Shown: positions 15,427 to 22,844 of the stretch, in pieces
Layout: each line of letters begins with the position of its first letter
Numbering within the stretch: the stretch's first letter is position 1
Origin: JAHEFT01 sp964443145
GTDB lineage: Bacteria > Pseudomonadota > Gammaproteobacteria > Xanthomonadales > SZUA-36
DNA length: 26,910 nt
Assembly: GCA_964443145.1 (NCBI GenBank)
Contig: CAYUBS010000023.1
Location: 1-26,910 of the forward strand
Direction of reading: 5' to 3'
Notes under the pieces: model-generated
What the model was told of the DNA's origin: nothing
Seen by the model: only the letters and a program-made list of their open reading frames with translations
The model's database searches: none
Translations under genes and position numbers: made by a program

Positions 15427-16371
15427 ATGAATACGCAAGAGACAACACCAACACAGACCCGCTACCTGGTCGCCGCATTTTATAGGTTCGTCGCCTTGCC
15501 GGATTACCGGGAAGTCCGCGAACCCCTGCTTCAGCGATGCGAAGAACTCGGTCTCCTTGGCAGCATCCTGCTGGCCGAAGAGGGTATCAACGGAACCATC
15601 AGCGGACTGCAACAGGACGTGCAAAGCCTGTTTGAATACCTCCATTCAGACCCTCGCCTGCAGGATCTGCACCACAAACAATCCTGGGCGGATGATCAGC
15701 CGTTCTATCGCATGAAAGTGCGCCTGAAAAAAGAAATCGTCAGCCTGGGCGTCGATGGCGTCGACCCCAACAGGACGGTTGGTGAGTACGTCGCGCCACA
15801 GGATTGGAATGAGTTGATCTCCCGGGATGATGTCCGCCTGATCGATACCCGCAACCATTACGAGTACCACCTGGGTACCTTCAAAGGCGCCGAAGACCCG
15901 GACACGGTCTCCTTCAGGGACTTTCCTGAATGGGTCGCGGAAAACCTGGACCCGGCAAAAGACCGGCAGGTTGCGATGTTCTGTACCGGCGGCATCCGAT
16001 GCGAGAAAGCCACTTCCTACCTGTTGGAGCTGGGCTTCGAGGGTGTTTACCACCTCGATGGCGGCATTCTCAATTACCTGGAAACGGTAGAAAAGGAAGA
16101 AAGCCTGTGGCAAGGCGACTGTTTCGTCTTCGACAATCGCGTCACGGTCGACCACGATCTGGCCGAAGGCGATTTCGAAATCTGCCCCGCCTGCAGGATG
16201 CCCCTGACCGATGAGGACCGTCAATCACCGCTGTTTGAATTACATGTGTCCTGCCCACGTTGTCACGACAGATTAACCGACCGCAAACGACAGGGCCTGT
16301 TGGAGCGGGCGCGGCAGATGAAACTGGCCGCTGAACGGGGTGAACGCCATATCGGGGTCAAGCCGGGCTGA
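15427..16371 (+). CDS. trhO: tRNA uridine(34) hydroxylase TrhO (YceA, rhodanese-related)
   Basis: 314 residues. An N-terminal acylphosphatase-like domain (LVAAFYRFVALPDYREVREPLL, EEGINGTISG) is followed by a rhodanese domain with the catalytic Cys in FCTGGIRCEKA (C186) and YHLDGGILNYL. A four-cysteine zinc site, C253, C256, C276 and C279, ends the protein. This domain order is that of TrhO/YceA, which hydroxylates uridine 34 in the tRNA anticodon on the path to 5-methoxyuridine and related modifications. Length is normal. The gene begins 13 bp after rdgC and may be co-transcribed, though with a weak ribosome-binding site. Confidence 0.95.
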   Translation: MNTQETTPTQTRYLVAAFYRFVALPDYREVREPLLQRCEELGLLGSILLAEEGINGTISGLQQDVQSLFEYLHSDPRLQDLHHKQSWADDQPFYRMKVRLKKEIVSLGVDGVDPNRTVGEYVAPQDWNELISRDDVRLIDTRNHYEYHLGTFKGAEDPDTVSFRDFPEWVAENLDPAKDRQVAMFCTGGIRCEKATSYLLELGFEGVYHLDGGILNYLETVEKEESLWQGDCFVFDNRVTVDHDLAEGDFEICPACRMPLTDEDRQSPLFELHVSCPRCHDRLTDRKRQGLLERARQMKLAAERGERHIGVKPG

Positions 16372-16451
16372 GGGGCTTTTCCTTGCGTTTTCGGTCACTT
16401 ACTGGCACAGTATAGGTGGATCCATGACGGAACTTTAAGGGGAACAAGGAC

Positions 16452-17162
16452 GTGCGCATCAAAACTTTCAGAAATTGGCTCGTGCCCGCAGCATTTTTAC
16501 TGCTCGCCGGTTGTGCCCAGACACCTGTGGCTCCAACGGGGCCGCCACCTCCACAGAACCTGCTTGGCTCGACCGACGAGCTGCAGCTGGTAACCGAACT
16601 GTCGATCAACCTGGCTAAAGATTACGGCTCAGACAAAGTGCTTGTCGTGCTGGAAATCGACGATACACTGCTGACCGCAGACTCAGGCAGTGCGTGCAAC
16701 CCGGCCGGAACGTCAGGCGTAGAGCTCACCCAGCCCGATGCGGCGGCACAAATCCAGCGCATCCAGCAGGCAGGCATGAAGGTCATGGTCCTGACTTCTC
16801 GCGGACCCGACTGCAGCCAACAGACACTCGACGACCTTCGCAGCAACAATTTCAATTTTGCCGCCAGTTCTTTGCCACCACAAAACGGTTACGCAGAATC
16901 CTGGGTGCCCGACGGCGGCAACCGACCTGTGCTCTACACGGATGGCGTGTTTTTCACCGCTGGCCAGAACAAGGGCATCATGCTGAACGCTCTGCTGGAA
17001 AAATCCGGCCAGCCCTACCCGATGCTCATTATCATCGTGGACAGCAACCAGAAAGACCTGAATGCTTATATGGGCAAGTTCTCGCACACCAACACCAAGG
17101 TTCATACATGGCGTTACGAGCGGGATAACAAAGCCGTGGTCGAAGTGGCGCTCAGCCCCTAG
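16452..17162 (+). CDS. Lipoprotein with a HAD-like (DUF2608) domain
   Basis: 236 residues from a GTG start with AAGGGG and AAGGA upstream. The signal peptide ends in the lipobox LAGC with C21 as the lipidated residue, followed by AQTP, which predicts outer-membrane sorting. The HAD-like core begins with VLEIDDTLLT at about 66-75. In active HAD phosphatases the first acidic residue is a nucleophilic Asp in DxDxT. Here it is Glu (E68), with D70 and T72 kept. A later GMKVMVLTSRG matches the Ser/Thr motif II, and MLIIIVDSNQKDL the acidic motif IV. The change may abolish phosphoryl transfer. Similar DUF2608 proteins are poorly characterised. The stop lies 12 bp from the convergent cupin gene. Confidence 0.8.
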   Translation: MRIKTFRNWLVPAAFLLLAGCAQTPVAPTGPPPPQNLLGSTDELQLVTELSINLAKDYGSDKVLVVLEIDDTLLTADSGSACNPAGTSGVELTQPDAAAQIQRIQQAGMKVMVLTSRGPDCSQQTLDDLRSNNFNFAASSLPPQNGYAESWVPDGGNRPVLYTDGVFFTAGQNKGIMLNALLEKSGQPYPMLIIIVDSNQKDLNAYMGKFSHTNTKVHTWRYERDNKAVVEVALSP

Positions 17163-17174
17163 CTGATCGCCAGT

Positions 17175-17849
17175 TCAGGGCACGATGTGCCCGGTTTTGA
17201 CCAGAATCGTACAACCTTCATGGGTGAACGGAAGGTGTTTACTGTAGGGTGGATTACGCAACCAGGTTCCCTGCGGATAGACCCCCTGCTCATCCTCAAA
17301 GACCCCGCTTAATACATATATTTCCTCACCGCCCGGATGAACATGCGGCTTGAAGCGGGTCTCCGGCGCCCAACGCACCAGGGCCGTGTGCTCTGTCATG
17401 AATGAATGCAGGGGCATCACGGAAAGCCCGGGAACCAGGCCAGGCAGCCATTGGGCAGCACCGGTCTCGATGCAAACCGGCTCCAGATCTTTCGGATCAA
17501 ACATATTCAGCTTAACCAACAGTTCACAGCCGGTCGTGGAAGCAGGCGCGTGGCGCGTTCCCGGAGGGTTGCGAAAATAGGTTCCGGCCGGATAGTGGCC
17601 ATGTTCGTCTTCGAAAACGCCACTGAGAACAAAAATTTCCTCACCGCGAGGATGCGTGTGGGCGGAGAAACGTGAGTTGGCTCCGTAACGGACCACGCTG
17701 GTCACCTGGCCGGACTCTGCGGCCTCTCGCTCCAGCTTCTTACGCCAGACGCCCTGGGCTGGAGAGTCTTCCCATGACAAACCCGCTGTTTCGATCGCCA
17801 CCCGCAGCGAACGGTCCATGTTCAGAACCCCGGTGCTTTTTTGTTCCAT
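17175..17849 (-). CDS. Double-cupin (ChrR-like) protein
   Basis: 224 residues from the ATG at 17849. Two similar cupin domains follow each other. The first has H64, H66, E70 and E71 in HTHPRGEE, and H100 in PGTRH. The second has H169, H171 and E175 in HVHPGGEE, and H205 in YSKH. Both halves contain SGVFEDE followed by a YP-x-GT turn and RNPP, which shows an internal duplication. The pattern is that of the ChrR-type cupins, whose best-known member is a zinc-dependent anti-sigma factor. No sigma-factor gene lies beside it and the N-terminal zinc anti-sigma domain is missing, so it is more likely an enzyme or sensor of unknown substrate. The start is uncertain: 17855 and 17819 are also possible. 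It is divergent from the GNAT gene. Confidence 0.8.
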   Translation of the reverse strand: MEQKSTGVLNMDRSLRVAIETAGLSWEDSPAQGVWRKKLEREAAESGQVTSVVRYGANSRFSAHTHPRGEEIFVLSGVFEDEHGHYPAGTYFRNPPGTRHAPASTTGCELLVKLNMFDPKDLEPVCIETGAAQWLPGLVPGLSVMPLHSFMTEHTALVRWAPETRFKPHVHPGGEEIYVLSGVFEDEQGVYPQGTWLRNPPYSKHLPFTHEGCTILVKTGHIVP

Positions 17850-17925
17850 TGTCATTAATTGGTTTGCTATCAAATAAGCGCCTGAGTTTACGCTACAATC
17901 GATCGAAATGAATCTGTGAGCTGAC

Positions 17926-18558
17926 ATGGAAAAAACAACACCAACACGCACGGCCTACCGGGTAGAAACAGACCGGCTGGTGCTGCGCTGCTGGAAGCCA
18001 GGCGATGCCCGGGCAATGCGTGGCAGCCTGGACCGTAACAACCAGCACCTCAGGCCCTGGATTCCGTTCATGAAAGACGAACCTCGCAGCCTGCAGGAGT
18101 CGGCCGAGTGGTTACGTGGAATTCGTGCTGCTTTTGATTTGCGCCAAAATTTTCGCTACGCCGTGTTTGATGCCGATGAAGATAAACTGCTGGGTGAAAA
18201 CATGTTGTTGACGCGTGCCGGACCGGGCGCTTTTGAAATTGGCTACTGGACCGATAAAGACGCCATCGGTCAGGGCGTCGCGAGCATCTCCAGTTGCGCG
18301 CTGATCCGCGTGGCATTTGAAATCGAAAAAGCCGACCGGGTTGAAATCATGTGCGCGCCGGAAAACGAAGCCAGTGCCGCCATTCCGCAGAAACTGGGTT
18401 TCACGCATGACGGCACGCTGCGAAAGCGCGCCACTGATTCGGAAGGAAATACCTGCGACCTGATGGTCTGGAGCCTGTTCGCAGAGGACTACCCATCCAC
18501 GTCGGCGGCAAAAACTGAGATCCGGGCCTTTGATTGCCTGGGCGACCCCATTACCTAA
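17926..18558 (+). CDS. GNAT-family N-acetyltransferase, RimJ/RimL-like
   Basis: 210 residues. The pattern is that of RimJ/RimL-type GNAT enzymes: an early ETDRLVLRCWKPGDA strand, HLRPWIPFM, and the acetyl-CoA-binding loop in DAIGQGVASISSCAL. The late NEASAAIPQKLGFTHDGTLRKRA is the usual C-terminal signature. Such enzymes acetylate ribosomal protein N-termini or small amines, and the exact substrate cannot be given. The last 20 or so residues, after the usual domain end, are unmatched. The CvfB-like gene starts 16 bp after the stop on the same strand, so they are probably co-transcribed. Confidence 0.88.
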   Translation: MEKTTPTRTAYRVETDRLVLRCWKPGDARAMRGSLDRNNQHLRPWIPFMKDEPRSLQESAEWLRGIRAAFDLRQNFRYAVFDADEDKLLGENMLLTRAGPGAFEIGYWTDKDAIGQGVASISSCALIRVAFEIEKADRVEIMCAPENEASAAIPQKLGFTHDGTLRKRATDSEGNTCDLMVWSLFAEDYPSTSAAKTEIRAFDCLGDPIT

Positions 18559-18574
18559 AAAAGCGAACGAGCAC

Positions 18575-19291
18575 ATGTGGCCAGGAAGAACCGGACCCAA
18601 AAAGCCCCCGACCGGGGCGGATACAGATACCGAGGCAGATACAGACACCGAGGCAGATTCAGACACCCAGGCGGGTGAGTGCCTACTGCTGCGTGCCGTT
18701 AATGTAACGCGGGCCGGTGTCTTCATGGAATGGCAGGAAGGACAGGATCTACTGATACCGGTCAGCCAACAGGCTGCGCCTATGCGTAAGGGTGAATCCT
18801 ACGTGGTCTATCTGCTGCTGGATCCGGAAGGCCGGATGATCGGCAGCACCAAGCTGCACCGGTTCCTGTCGGAAGACGCCACTCCACTCAAGCTGCGTCA
18901 GAAAGTCGACTTGATGATCGTGGGCGAAACCGACCTCGGCTACAAGGCGGTCGTCAACGGCACCCACCTGGGCCAGATGTTCAAAAACGAGACCTTCCAG
19001 CAGTTGAATCGTGGTGACAAAACCGTCGGCTACATCAAGTCCATCCGTGAAGATCGCAGAATCAACCTGGCGCTGCAAATACACGAGCGAAGTGCCCAGG
19101 ATGAGCTCGCCGACCGTATCCTGAAGCTCCTGAAGGCAAATGACGGATCTTCCACCCTGACCGACTACAGCCCACCCGAAGACATCTACAAGCAATTTGC
19201 TGTCAGCAAGGGAAAGTACAAGAAGGCCCTGGGGTCGCTTTACAAGAAACGCCTGATCAGCGTGGAGAAGGACAAGATCTCGTTGCTTTAA
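18575..19291 (+). CDS. cvfB: CvfB-family S1 RNA-binding protein with an acidic repeat leader
   Basis: 238 residues from the ATG at 18575. The C-terminus is a winged helix (SPPEDIYKQFAVSKGKYKKALGSLYKKRLIS). Ahead of it lie S1-like strands such as VTRAGVFMEW, DLLIPVSQQA, VGETDLGYKAVVNGTHLGQMF and VGYIKSIREDRRINLAL. That combination marks the CvfB/YitL family, reported to bind RNA and influence virulence genes in Staphylococcus. The leader at residues 15-32 is an acidic low-complexity stretch of Ala, Asp, Thr and Glu encoded by three 18-bp repeats. It precedes the first S1-like strand and looks like an addition. The frame reaches a TTG at 18530, inside the GNAT gene, which I do not favour. It follows the GNAT gene by 16 bp. 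Confidence 0.85.
   Translation: MWPGRTGPKKPPTGADTDTEADTDTEADSDTQAGECLLLRAVNVTRAGVFMEWQEGQDLLIPVSQQAAPMRKGESYVVYLLLDPEGRMIGSTKLHRFLSEDATPLKLRQKVDLMIVGETDLGYKAVVNGTHLGQMFKNETFQQLNRGDKTVGYIKSIREDRRINLALQIHERSAQDELADRILKLLKANDGSSTLTDYSPPEDIYKQFAVSKGKYKKALGSLYKKRLISVEKDKISLL
18617..18670 (+). repeat. Three 18-bp tandem repeats in the cvfB-like gene
   Basis: Three in-frame units at 18617-18634, 18635-18652 and 18653-18670 encode ADTDTE, ADTDTE and ADSDTQ. Units 1 and 2 differ only at silent sites. Copy number could vary by slippage and would change only the length of the acidic leader. Confidence 0.85.
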
Positions 19292-19369
19292 GGGGTTTTC
19301 CACCCATCAAACCCGCCTACCCTTACTAACGGGCCATTTGTACCCGGCACCCCCGTAGTAGGCTACGTT

Positions 19370-20173
19370 ATGGAAACCAAAAAAGGACGGGGTTGGCGTC
19401 TGCTGACCATCGTAACCGTAGTTTTTTTCGTCGGAGTGGGCGTTTACCTTTACTCAATCACCATCGGCGAGTCCAAGCAGATAGAGCAGACCCTGATCGA
19501 ACGCCACGGCTGGGCCAACAAGTACACGCCTCCTGCTGACGGAGTGCTGTTGCCCTCCCGCCTGGAACGCTTCATTCGCGTGCGTGAAGCCGTACAAACC
19601 AACTGCGTGGTATTTCAGCAGATCCTGGATGATGTCATCGCCCTGGAAGCACTTGAAGCTGACAAGGACATGCCGGCAGGTGAGAAAGCATCCAAAAGCC
19701 TGGACTCCTTCAAGAGCATGTTCAGCATCGCGCCGGGGTTCCTCGAATTCATGGACGCCCGCAACCAGGCCTTACTAGCCGAAGAAATGGGCCTGGGTGA
19801 ATACATCTACATTTACCTTGCGGCCTATGGAGAGCAACTGGCGGCTGACACGAATTCCGTTTATGCAGATATGGAAGAGGCTCATATCAGCCCGCGCAGC
19901 CGAAAAGAATTTGCACAGATCCTGCTCAACCAGGCGAATGCACTGGAAGCTAACAACACGGGAACTGAGACAGCGGCCTTAATCGGCGAATTACGCAGGG
20001 AAGCAGAAGCCCTGGGCAGTAGAGAGCACGCATCGCCGTGGCCAAACGGCCCACCGGAACGAACACAGGAATCGCTCCTGCCCTTCCGCAAACAACTGAA
20101 TGACCGGTACTGCACCGGCATCGTCAAAACCGAACTGATGCAAAAAAACCGGGGCCTTAGCCTCGACGGTTGA
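19370..20173 (+). CDS. Unknown protein with an N-terminal membrane helix
   Basis: 267 residues, not recognised. A basic start, METKKGRGWR, leads into one hydrophobic helix at about 11-31 (LLTIVTVVFFVGVGVYLYSIT), so most of the chain should be periplasmic. The rest is mainly helical and charged, with EALEADKDMP and AEEMGLGEYIYIYLAAYG. There are only two Cys residues. I see no enzyme motif. The ATG at 19370 has no strong Shine-Dalgarno sequence. It is separated by about 78 bp from the CvfB-like gene on the same strand and is convergent with the GST gene, the two stops being 4 bp apart. Its real function is open. Confidence 0.75.
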   Translation: METKKGRGWRLLTIVTVVFFVGVGVYLYSITIGESKQIEQTLIERHGWANKYTPPADGVLLPSRLERFIRVREAVQTNCVVFQQILDDVIALEALEADKDMPAGEKASKSLDSFKSMFSIAPGFLEFMDARNQALLAEEMGLGEYIYIYLAAYGEQLAADTNSVYADMEEAHISPRSRKEFAQILLNQANALEANNTGTETAALIGELRREAEALGSREHASPWPNGPPERTQESLLPFRKQLNDRYCTGIVKTELMQKNRGLSLDG

Positions 20174-20177
20174 TGGC

Positions 20178-20825
20178 TTAGCCGGGTTTCATGGCCTGTA
20201 AATAGGGCTGCACCTTAGCTCGCACCCGTAGAGTTGCATCACGCGCTTCCAGGCGCTCAAACCAGGCTTTGACCCGTGGATGCTGATCCAGCGAAAAGTC
20301 GATGGCGTGGATCTGCTCAAGGTATGCAAGCGCAAACGGTTCGGCGATCGAAAACATATCGTTGGCCAACCATTGCGTGTTTTCAAACCACCGCTCGACG
20401 ATCTTCAACTGTTGGTTGGCAAAATTCTCCGCCTCCTCGCAGCCGGCAAGGTCGGGCTCACCCATCCCCGCTACGGGTTTGATGACTTTCTCAAAATATA
20501 TTTTGGTCAACCAACGGCCGGGGTGGCAGCTGAAAAAAGTCATCCACTGGTCAACCCGGGCACGCTGTAATTTGTCCGCAGGAAACAGCGGGGATTTTTC
20601 CACACTCGCTACGTAACGGCAGATCGCGCCGGATTCAAACAGAAATTCACCATCGTGTTCCAGTACCGGGACTTTTCCGGTGGCCGACATCGCGCGGAAC
20701 TCATCGGTGCGGTTTTCGAGTTTCATCAGGTTAATAAAGCAATACTCATAATCGACCCCCAGCTCTTCGAGCACGTAAAGAGGCTTGAGCGAATTCTGGG
20801 TGAAAAAGCCGTGCAGTTTGTACAT
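20178..20825 (-). CDS. Glutathione S-transferase family protein
   Basis: 215 residues. The thioredoxin-like N-terminal domain (MYKLHGFFTQNSLKPLYVLEELG) has a Ser in the TQNS active-site turn, and KVPVLEHDG and ESGAICRYV mark the glutathione site. A helical C-terminal domain from about residue 85 includes WFENTQWLANDMFSIAEPFALAYL, a typical GST helix-6 motif. Two adjacent ATG codons, 20828 and 20825, follow AAGGAG. The second has the better spacing and is used here. Substrate is unknown. The lysR gene lies 43 bp upstream on the same strand and may control it or share its transcript. Confidence 0.9.
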   Translation of the reverse strand: MYKLHGFFTQNSLKPLYVLEELGVDYEYCFINLMKLENRTDEFRAMSATGKVPVLEHDGEFLFESGAICRYVASVEKSPLFPADKLQRARVDQWMTFFSCHPGRWLTKIYFEKVIKPVAGMGEPDLAGCEEAENFANQQLKIVERWFENTQWLANDMFSIAEPFALAYLEQIHAIDFSLDQHPRVKAWFERLEARDATLRVRAKVQPYLQAMKPG

Positions 20826-20868
20826 CATGCAGCTCCTTGGGAAAGATTTATTTACTCTACACCAACGT

Positions 20869-21762
20869 TCATTTTTTAACCGGCGATTCAAACTCCCGGC
20901 ACCGATCCAGTAACCAGTCACGAAAAGCAGCGACCTTGGGCAAATCAAAATAGTTGGGCGGCGCCACAAAATAGTGGGACCAGTCGGACTTGACGACGGT
21001 TTTGACCGGGCGCACCAGGCGCCTGACCCGGATATCCCGTGCTACCAATGTCCAGCGGCTGAGTGCGATGCCCTCACCCTGCTCGGCAGCCATCAGGATA
21101 CCGAGGGAGTCATTCAGCAGCATCCATCGGCTGTCCCGGCGGGATTCTCCGTACTCGCGAAACCAGGGATTCCACATCTCGCTCTCCACGAACAGCAGAT
21201 CCTGTTTTAGCAAAGTCTCAATCGAATCAAAGGGGCCTAGTGATTTCAGCAAACGGCGGCTGCATACCGGCAGGATCCAGTCGTCCATCAGCTTGATAGA
21301 CTTGAGCCCGGGCCAGTCACCGTCGCCAAACCGGACCGCCGCGTGCATGTCACTCTGGTCAAAATCCACCATCGCATTATCAACGTTGATGCGCAGGTCA
21401 ATATCCGGCTCCGCCTTGTAAAAGCCGGACAGTCGCGGCATCAACCACTTCTGCAGAAATGACGGCATCATGCTGATGTTCAGCACACCCTCGGTGCGGT
21501 CCTGACTGGCAACCTGTACCGCCTGGCGCAATTCCGCCAGGCCACGCTGCACCCCCGGAAGAAGCTTTTGTCCCGCTTCGGTCAGGGTGATCTGACGGCC
21601 ATGACGGTTGAACAATGTCTGGCCCAGGCGTTCCTCCAGCGCACGGATTTGTGAGCTGACAGCGGCCGGCGTCACGTTCAGGGCTTCCGCCCCGCGGGCA
21701 AAGCTCAGACGGCTCGCCACAGCTTCAAACGTGCGCAGTGCATTGAGGGGAATCGCGGGCAT
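20869..21762 (-). CDS. LysR-type transcriptional regulator (GcvA-like)
   Basis: 297 residues. The N-terminal winged helix-turn-helix is clear: LNALRTFEAVASRLSFARGAEALNVTPAAVSSQIRALEERLG, followed by LFNRHGRQITLTEAG. An effector-binding domain of about 200 residues follows, with SDMHAAVRFGDGDWPGL as in GcvA-like members. The ATG at 21762 gives the family N-terminus; an upstream TTG at 21810 is less likely. A T-N11-A palindrome lies 6 to 20 bp before the start, which suggests autoregulation. The gene is divergent from a small unknown gene and is followed 43 bp later by the GST gene, so either could be its target. Confidence 0.92.
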   Translation of the reverse strand: MPAIPLNALRTFEAVASRLSFARGAEALNVTPAAVSSQIRALEERLGQTLFNRHGRQITLTEAGQKLLPGVQRGLAELRQAVQVASQDRTEGVLNISMMPSFLQKWLMPRLSGFYKAEPDIDLRINVDNAMVDFDQSDMHAAVRFGDGDWPGLKSIKLMDDWILPVCSRRLLKSLGPFDSIETLLKQDLLFVESEMWNPWFREYGESRRDSRWMLLNDSLGILMAAEQGEGIALSRWTLVARDIRVRRLVRPVKTVVKSDWSHYFVAPPNYFDLPKVAAFRDWLLDRCREFESPVKK

Positions 21763-21767
21763 GATGC

Positions 21768-21782
21768 TTAAGTTTTTCTTAA
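21768..21782. promoter_or_regulatory. LysR-type T-N11-A palindrome before lysR
   Basis: TTAAG-TTTTT-CTTAA is a perfect 15-bp inverted repeat and contains the T-N11-A core of LysR operators (T at 21769, A at 21781). It ends 5 bp from the lysR start codon. A second repeat, ACCAA-N9-TTGGT, is at 21789-21807. Confidence 0.55.
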
Positions 21783-21831
21783 CTCGTAACCAATAAATAC
21801 CGTTGGTCAATACTCGACTTCATCACTAATA

Positions 21832-21859
21832 TTGTCAACTGAAACATACGTAATTTAAT
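21832..21859 (+). promoter_or_regulatory. Candidate promoter of the small gene
   Basis: TTGTCA at 21832-21837, 16 nt, then TTTAAT at 21854-21859, about 41 bp before the ATG at 21901. It lies close to the LysR-type palindromes, so the regulator could act here. Confidence 0.35.
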
Positions 21860-21900
21860 GATAGCGGCAAAAACAGATCAGCCGCAATGGAGATAAGCAA

Positions 21901-22113
21901 ATGTTAATCGAAAGAATAAAAGAAGCCTACAGCGACTTTACCAGCTACTTTGAGCCGGTCAGGCCCATTACTACGGTTCCGACCCAGGCACCTGCTGCAA
22001 ACACCAGCACGTACTCAAACACCGAAATGCAAGCCAGGCGTCATCGCAGGCAGCGCAGAATGGATCGGGCAGGAAGCCGCAATATGAGCGGATGGACGGT
22101 GCGGGCCTGGTGA
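21901..22113 (+). CDS. Small unknown protein (70 aa)
   Basis: 70 residues, not recognised. GGAG lies 9 bp before the ATG, and a long hairpin with a pyrimidine tail follows 42 bp after the stop, so the unit looks like a real transcript. The N-terminal half is acidic and aromatic (KEAYSDFTSYFEPV), then a Pro/Thr/Ala linker, then an arginine-rich stretch (QARRHRRQRRMDRAG) that may bind nucleic acid or membrane. No signal peptide or helix is seen. The gene is divergent from lysR and is a candidate target of that regulator. Alternatively the transcript may act as an RNA. Confidence 0.6.
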   Translation: MLIERIKEAYSDFTSYFEPVRPITTVPTQAPAANTSTYSNTEMQARRHRRQRRMDRAGSRNMSGWTVRAW

Positions 22114-22155
22114 TGGATCAACCGAGCAAACCTAACCCCGTACCACTTTCATAGC

Positions 22156-22200
22156 AAGGGGTCGCGGCTTCCCGCAAGCAAGGGAAGCGGGCCCCTTCTT
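22156..22200 (+). terminator. Long hairpin terminator after the small gene
   Basis: Outer arms AAGGGG (22156-22161) and CCCCTT (22192-22197) and inner arms GCTTCCC (22167-22173) and GGGAAGC (22182-22188) fold with short internal loops and an 8-nt apical loop, followed by CTTCTAATT. The T-tract is imperfect, so it is moderately strong. Confidence 0.75.
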
Positions 22201-22231
22201 CTAATTCCCCCGGTCCAATCCCACGCAGGCC

Positions 22232-22573
22232 TCAGGCCTTTCTGACAAACTCTGATTTAAGCTTCATCGCGCCGATTCCGGCAATCTTACAATCGATATC
22301 GTGGTCGCCTTCGACCAGGCGGATGTTTTTGACCCGGGTACCCACTTTGACCACCGAGGATGTGCCCTTAACCTTCAGATCCTTGATCACCGTGACAGTA
22401 TCACCATCGCTGAGCACGTTGCCCACGGAGTCCCGGATGACGGGTTCGCTATCGGCTTCTTCTGATTCTGCGCCTTGCGCCCATTCATGGGCACACTCCG
22501 GGCAGATGAATACATTGCCATCTTCATAGACGTATTCTGAGTTGCATTCGGGGCAATGGGGTAAGTCGGTCAT
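22232..22573 (-). CDS. yjdM: YjdM (PhnA-type) zinc-ribbon protein
   Basis: 113 residues. An N-terminal zinc ribbon (C7, C10, C24, C27) is followed by a KOW/SH3-like domain with SVGNVLSDGDTVTVIKDLKVKG, KVGTRVKNIRL and the C-terminal MKLKSEFVRKA. This is the YjdM/PhnA family, common in Proteobacteria; the old phosphonoacetate-hydrolase label is not supported for it and the function is unknown. AAGGGA lies before the ATG. It is the last of four closely spaced minus-strand genes and starts 9 bp after the GIY-YIG gene. Confidence 0.94.
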   Translation of the reverse strand: MTDLPHCPECNSEYVYEDGNVFICPECAHEWAQGAESEEADSEPVIRDSVGNVLSDGDTVTVIKDLKVKGTSSVVKVGTRVKNIRLVEGDHDIDCKIAGIGAMKLKSEFVRKA

Positions 22574-22582
22574 AAGAGTCCC

Positions 22583-22837
22583 TTAATTTTCTTCGCCGTG
22601 AACCAGGCTCAGTTTTTCAGTCCGGCTGAGTTTCTTGATGGCCGCTTCGCGCCGGCAGGCACTGGAGCGGGTGTGGCCATCGTCCCGGAACACGACTTCA
22701 AGCGGTCTGCGCCCATTGAAGTATTTGGCGCCGATTTTCAGGTCCCTGTGTTCACGAAAACGCCGCTCAACGTCGGTACTGACCCCGGTGTACAAAGAAC
22801 CATCATCGCAAAGGATGATGTAAACCGACCAGTCCAT
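22583..22837 (-). CDS. yhbQ: Small GIY-YIG nuclease, YhbQ-like
   Basis: 84 residues from the ATG at 22837. It has the GIY-YIG features: VYII near the N-terminus (Y6), the LYTG strand (Y16), R26 in TDVERRFREH and a late Glu (E64) in CRREAAIKKL. Size and context match YhbQ/UPF0213, one-domain nucleases with DNA-processing activity in some members. A longer frame to 23038 overlaps the MBL gene and is not used. The start codon is 7 bp after the MBL stop, which suggests translational coupling. Confidence 0.9.
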   Translation of the reverse strand: MDWSVYIILCDDGSLYTGVSTDVERRFREHRDLKIGAKYFNGRRPLEVVFRDDGHTRSSACRREAAIKKLSRTEKLSLVHGEEN

Positions 22838-22844
22838 AGCCGGA

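Noticed and set aside
15646..16224. 192-codon minus-strand frame opposite trhO
   Set aside because: Antisense shadow; trhO has all expected motifs on the plus strand.
17175..17849. Double cupin as a ChrR anti-sigma factor
   Set aside because: The zinc-binding anti-sigma domain is absent and no sigma-factor gene is adjacent.
18617..18670. Possible CRISPR-like array
   Set aside because: Three 18-bp units are contiguous with no spacers and lie in frame within a gene.
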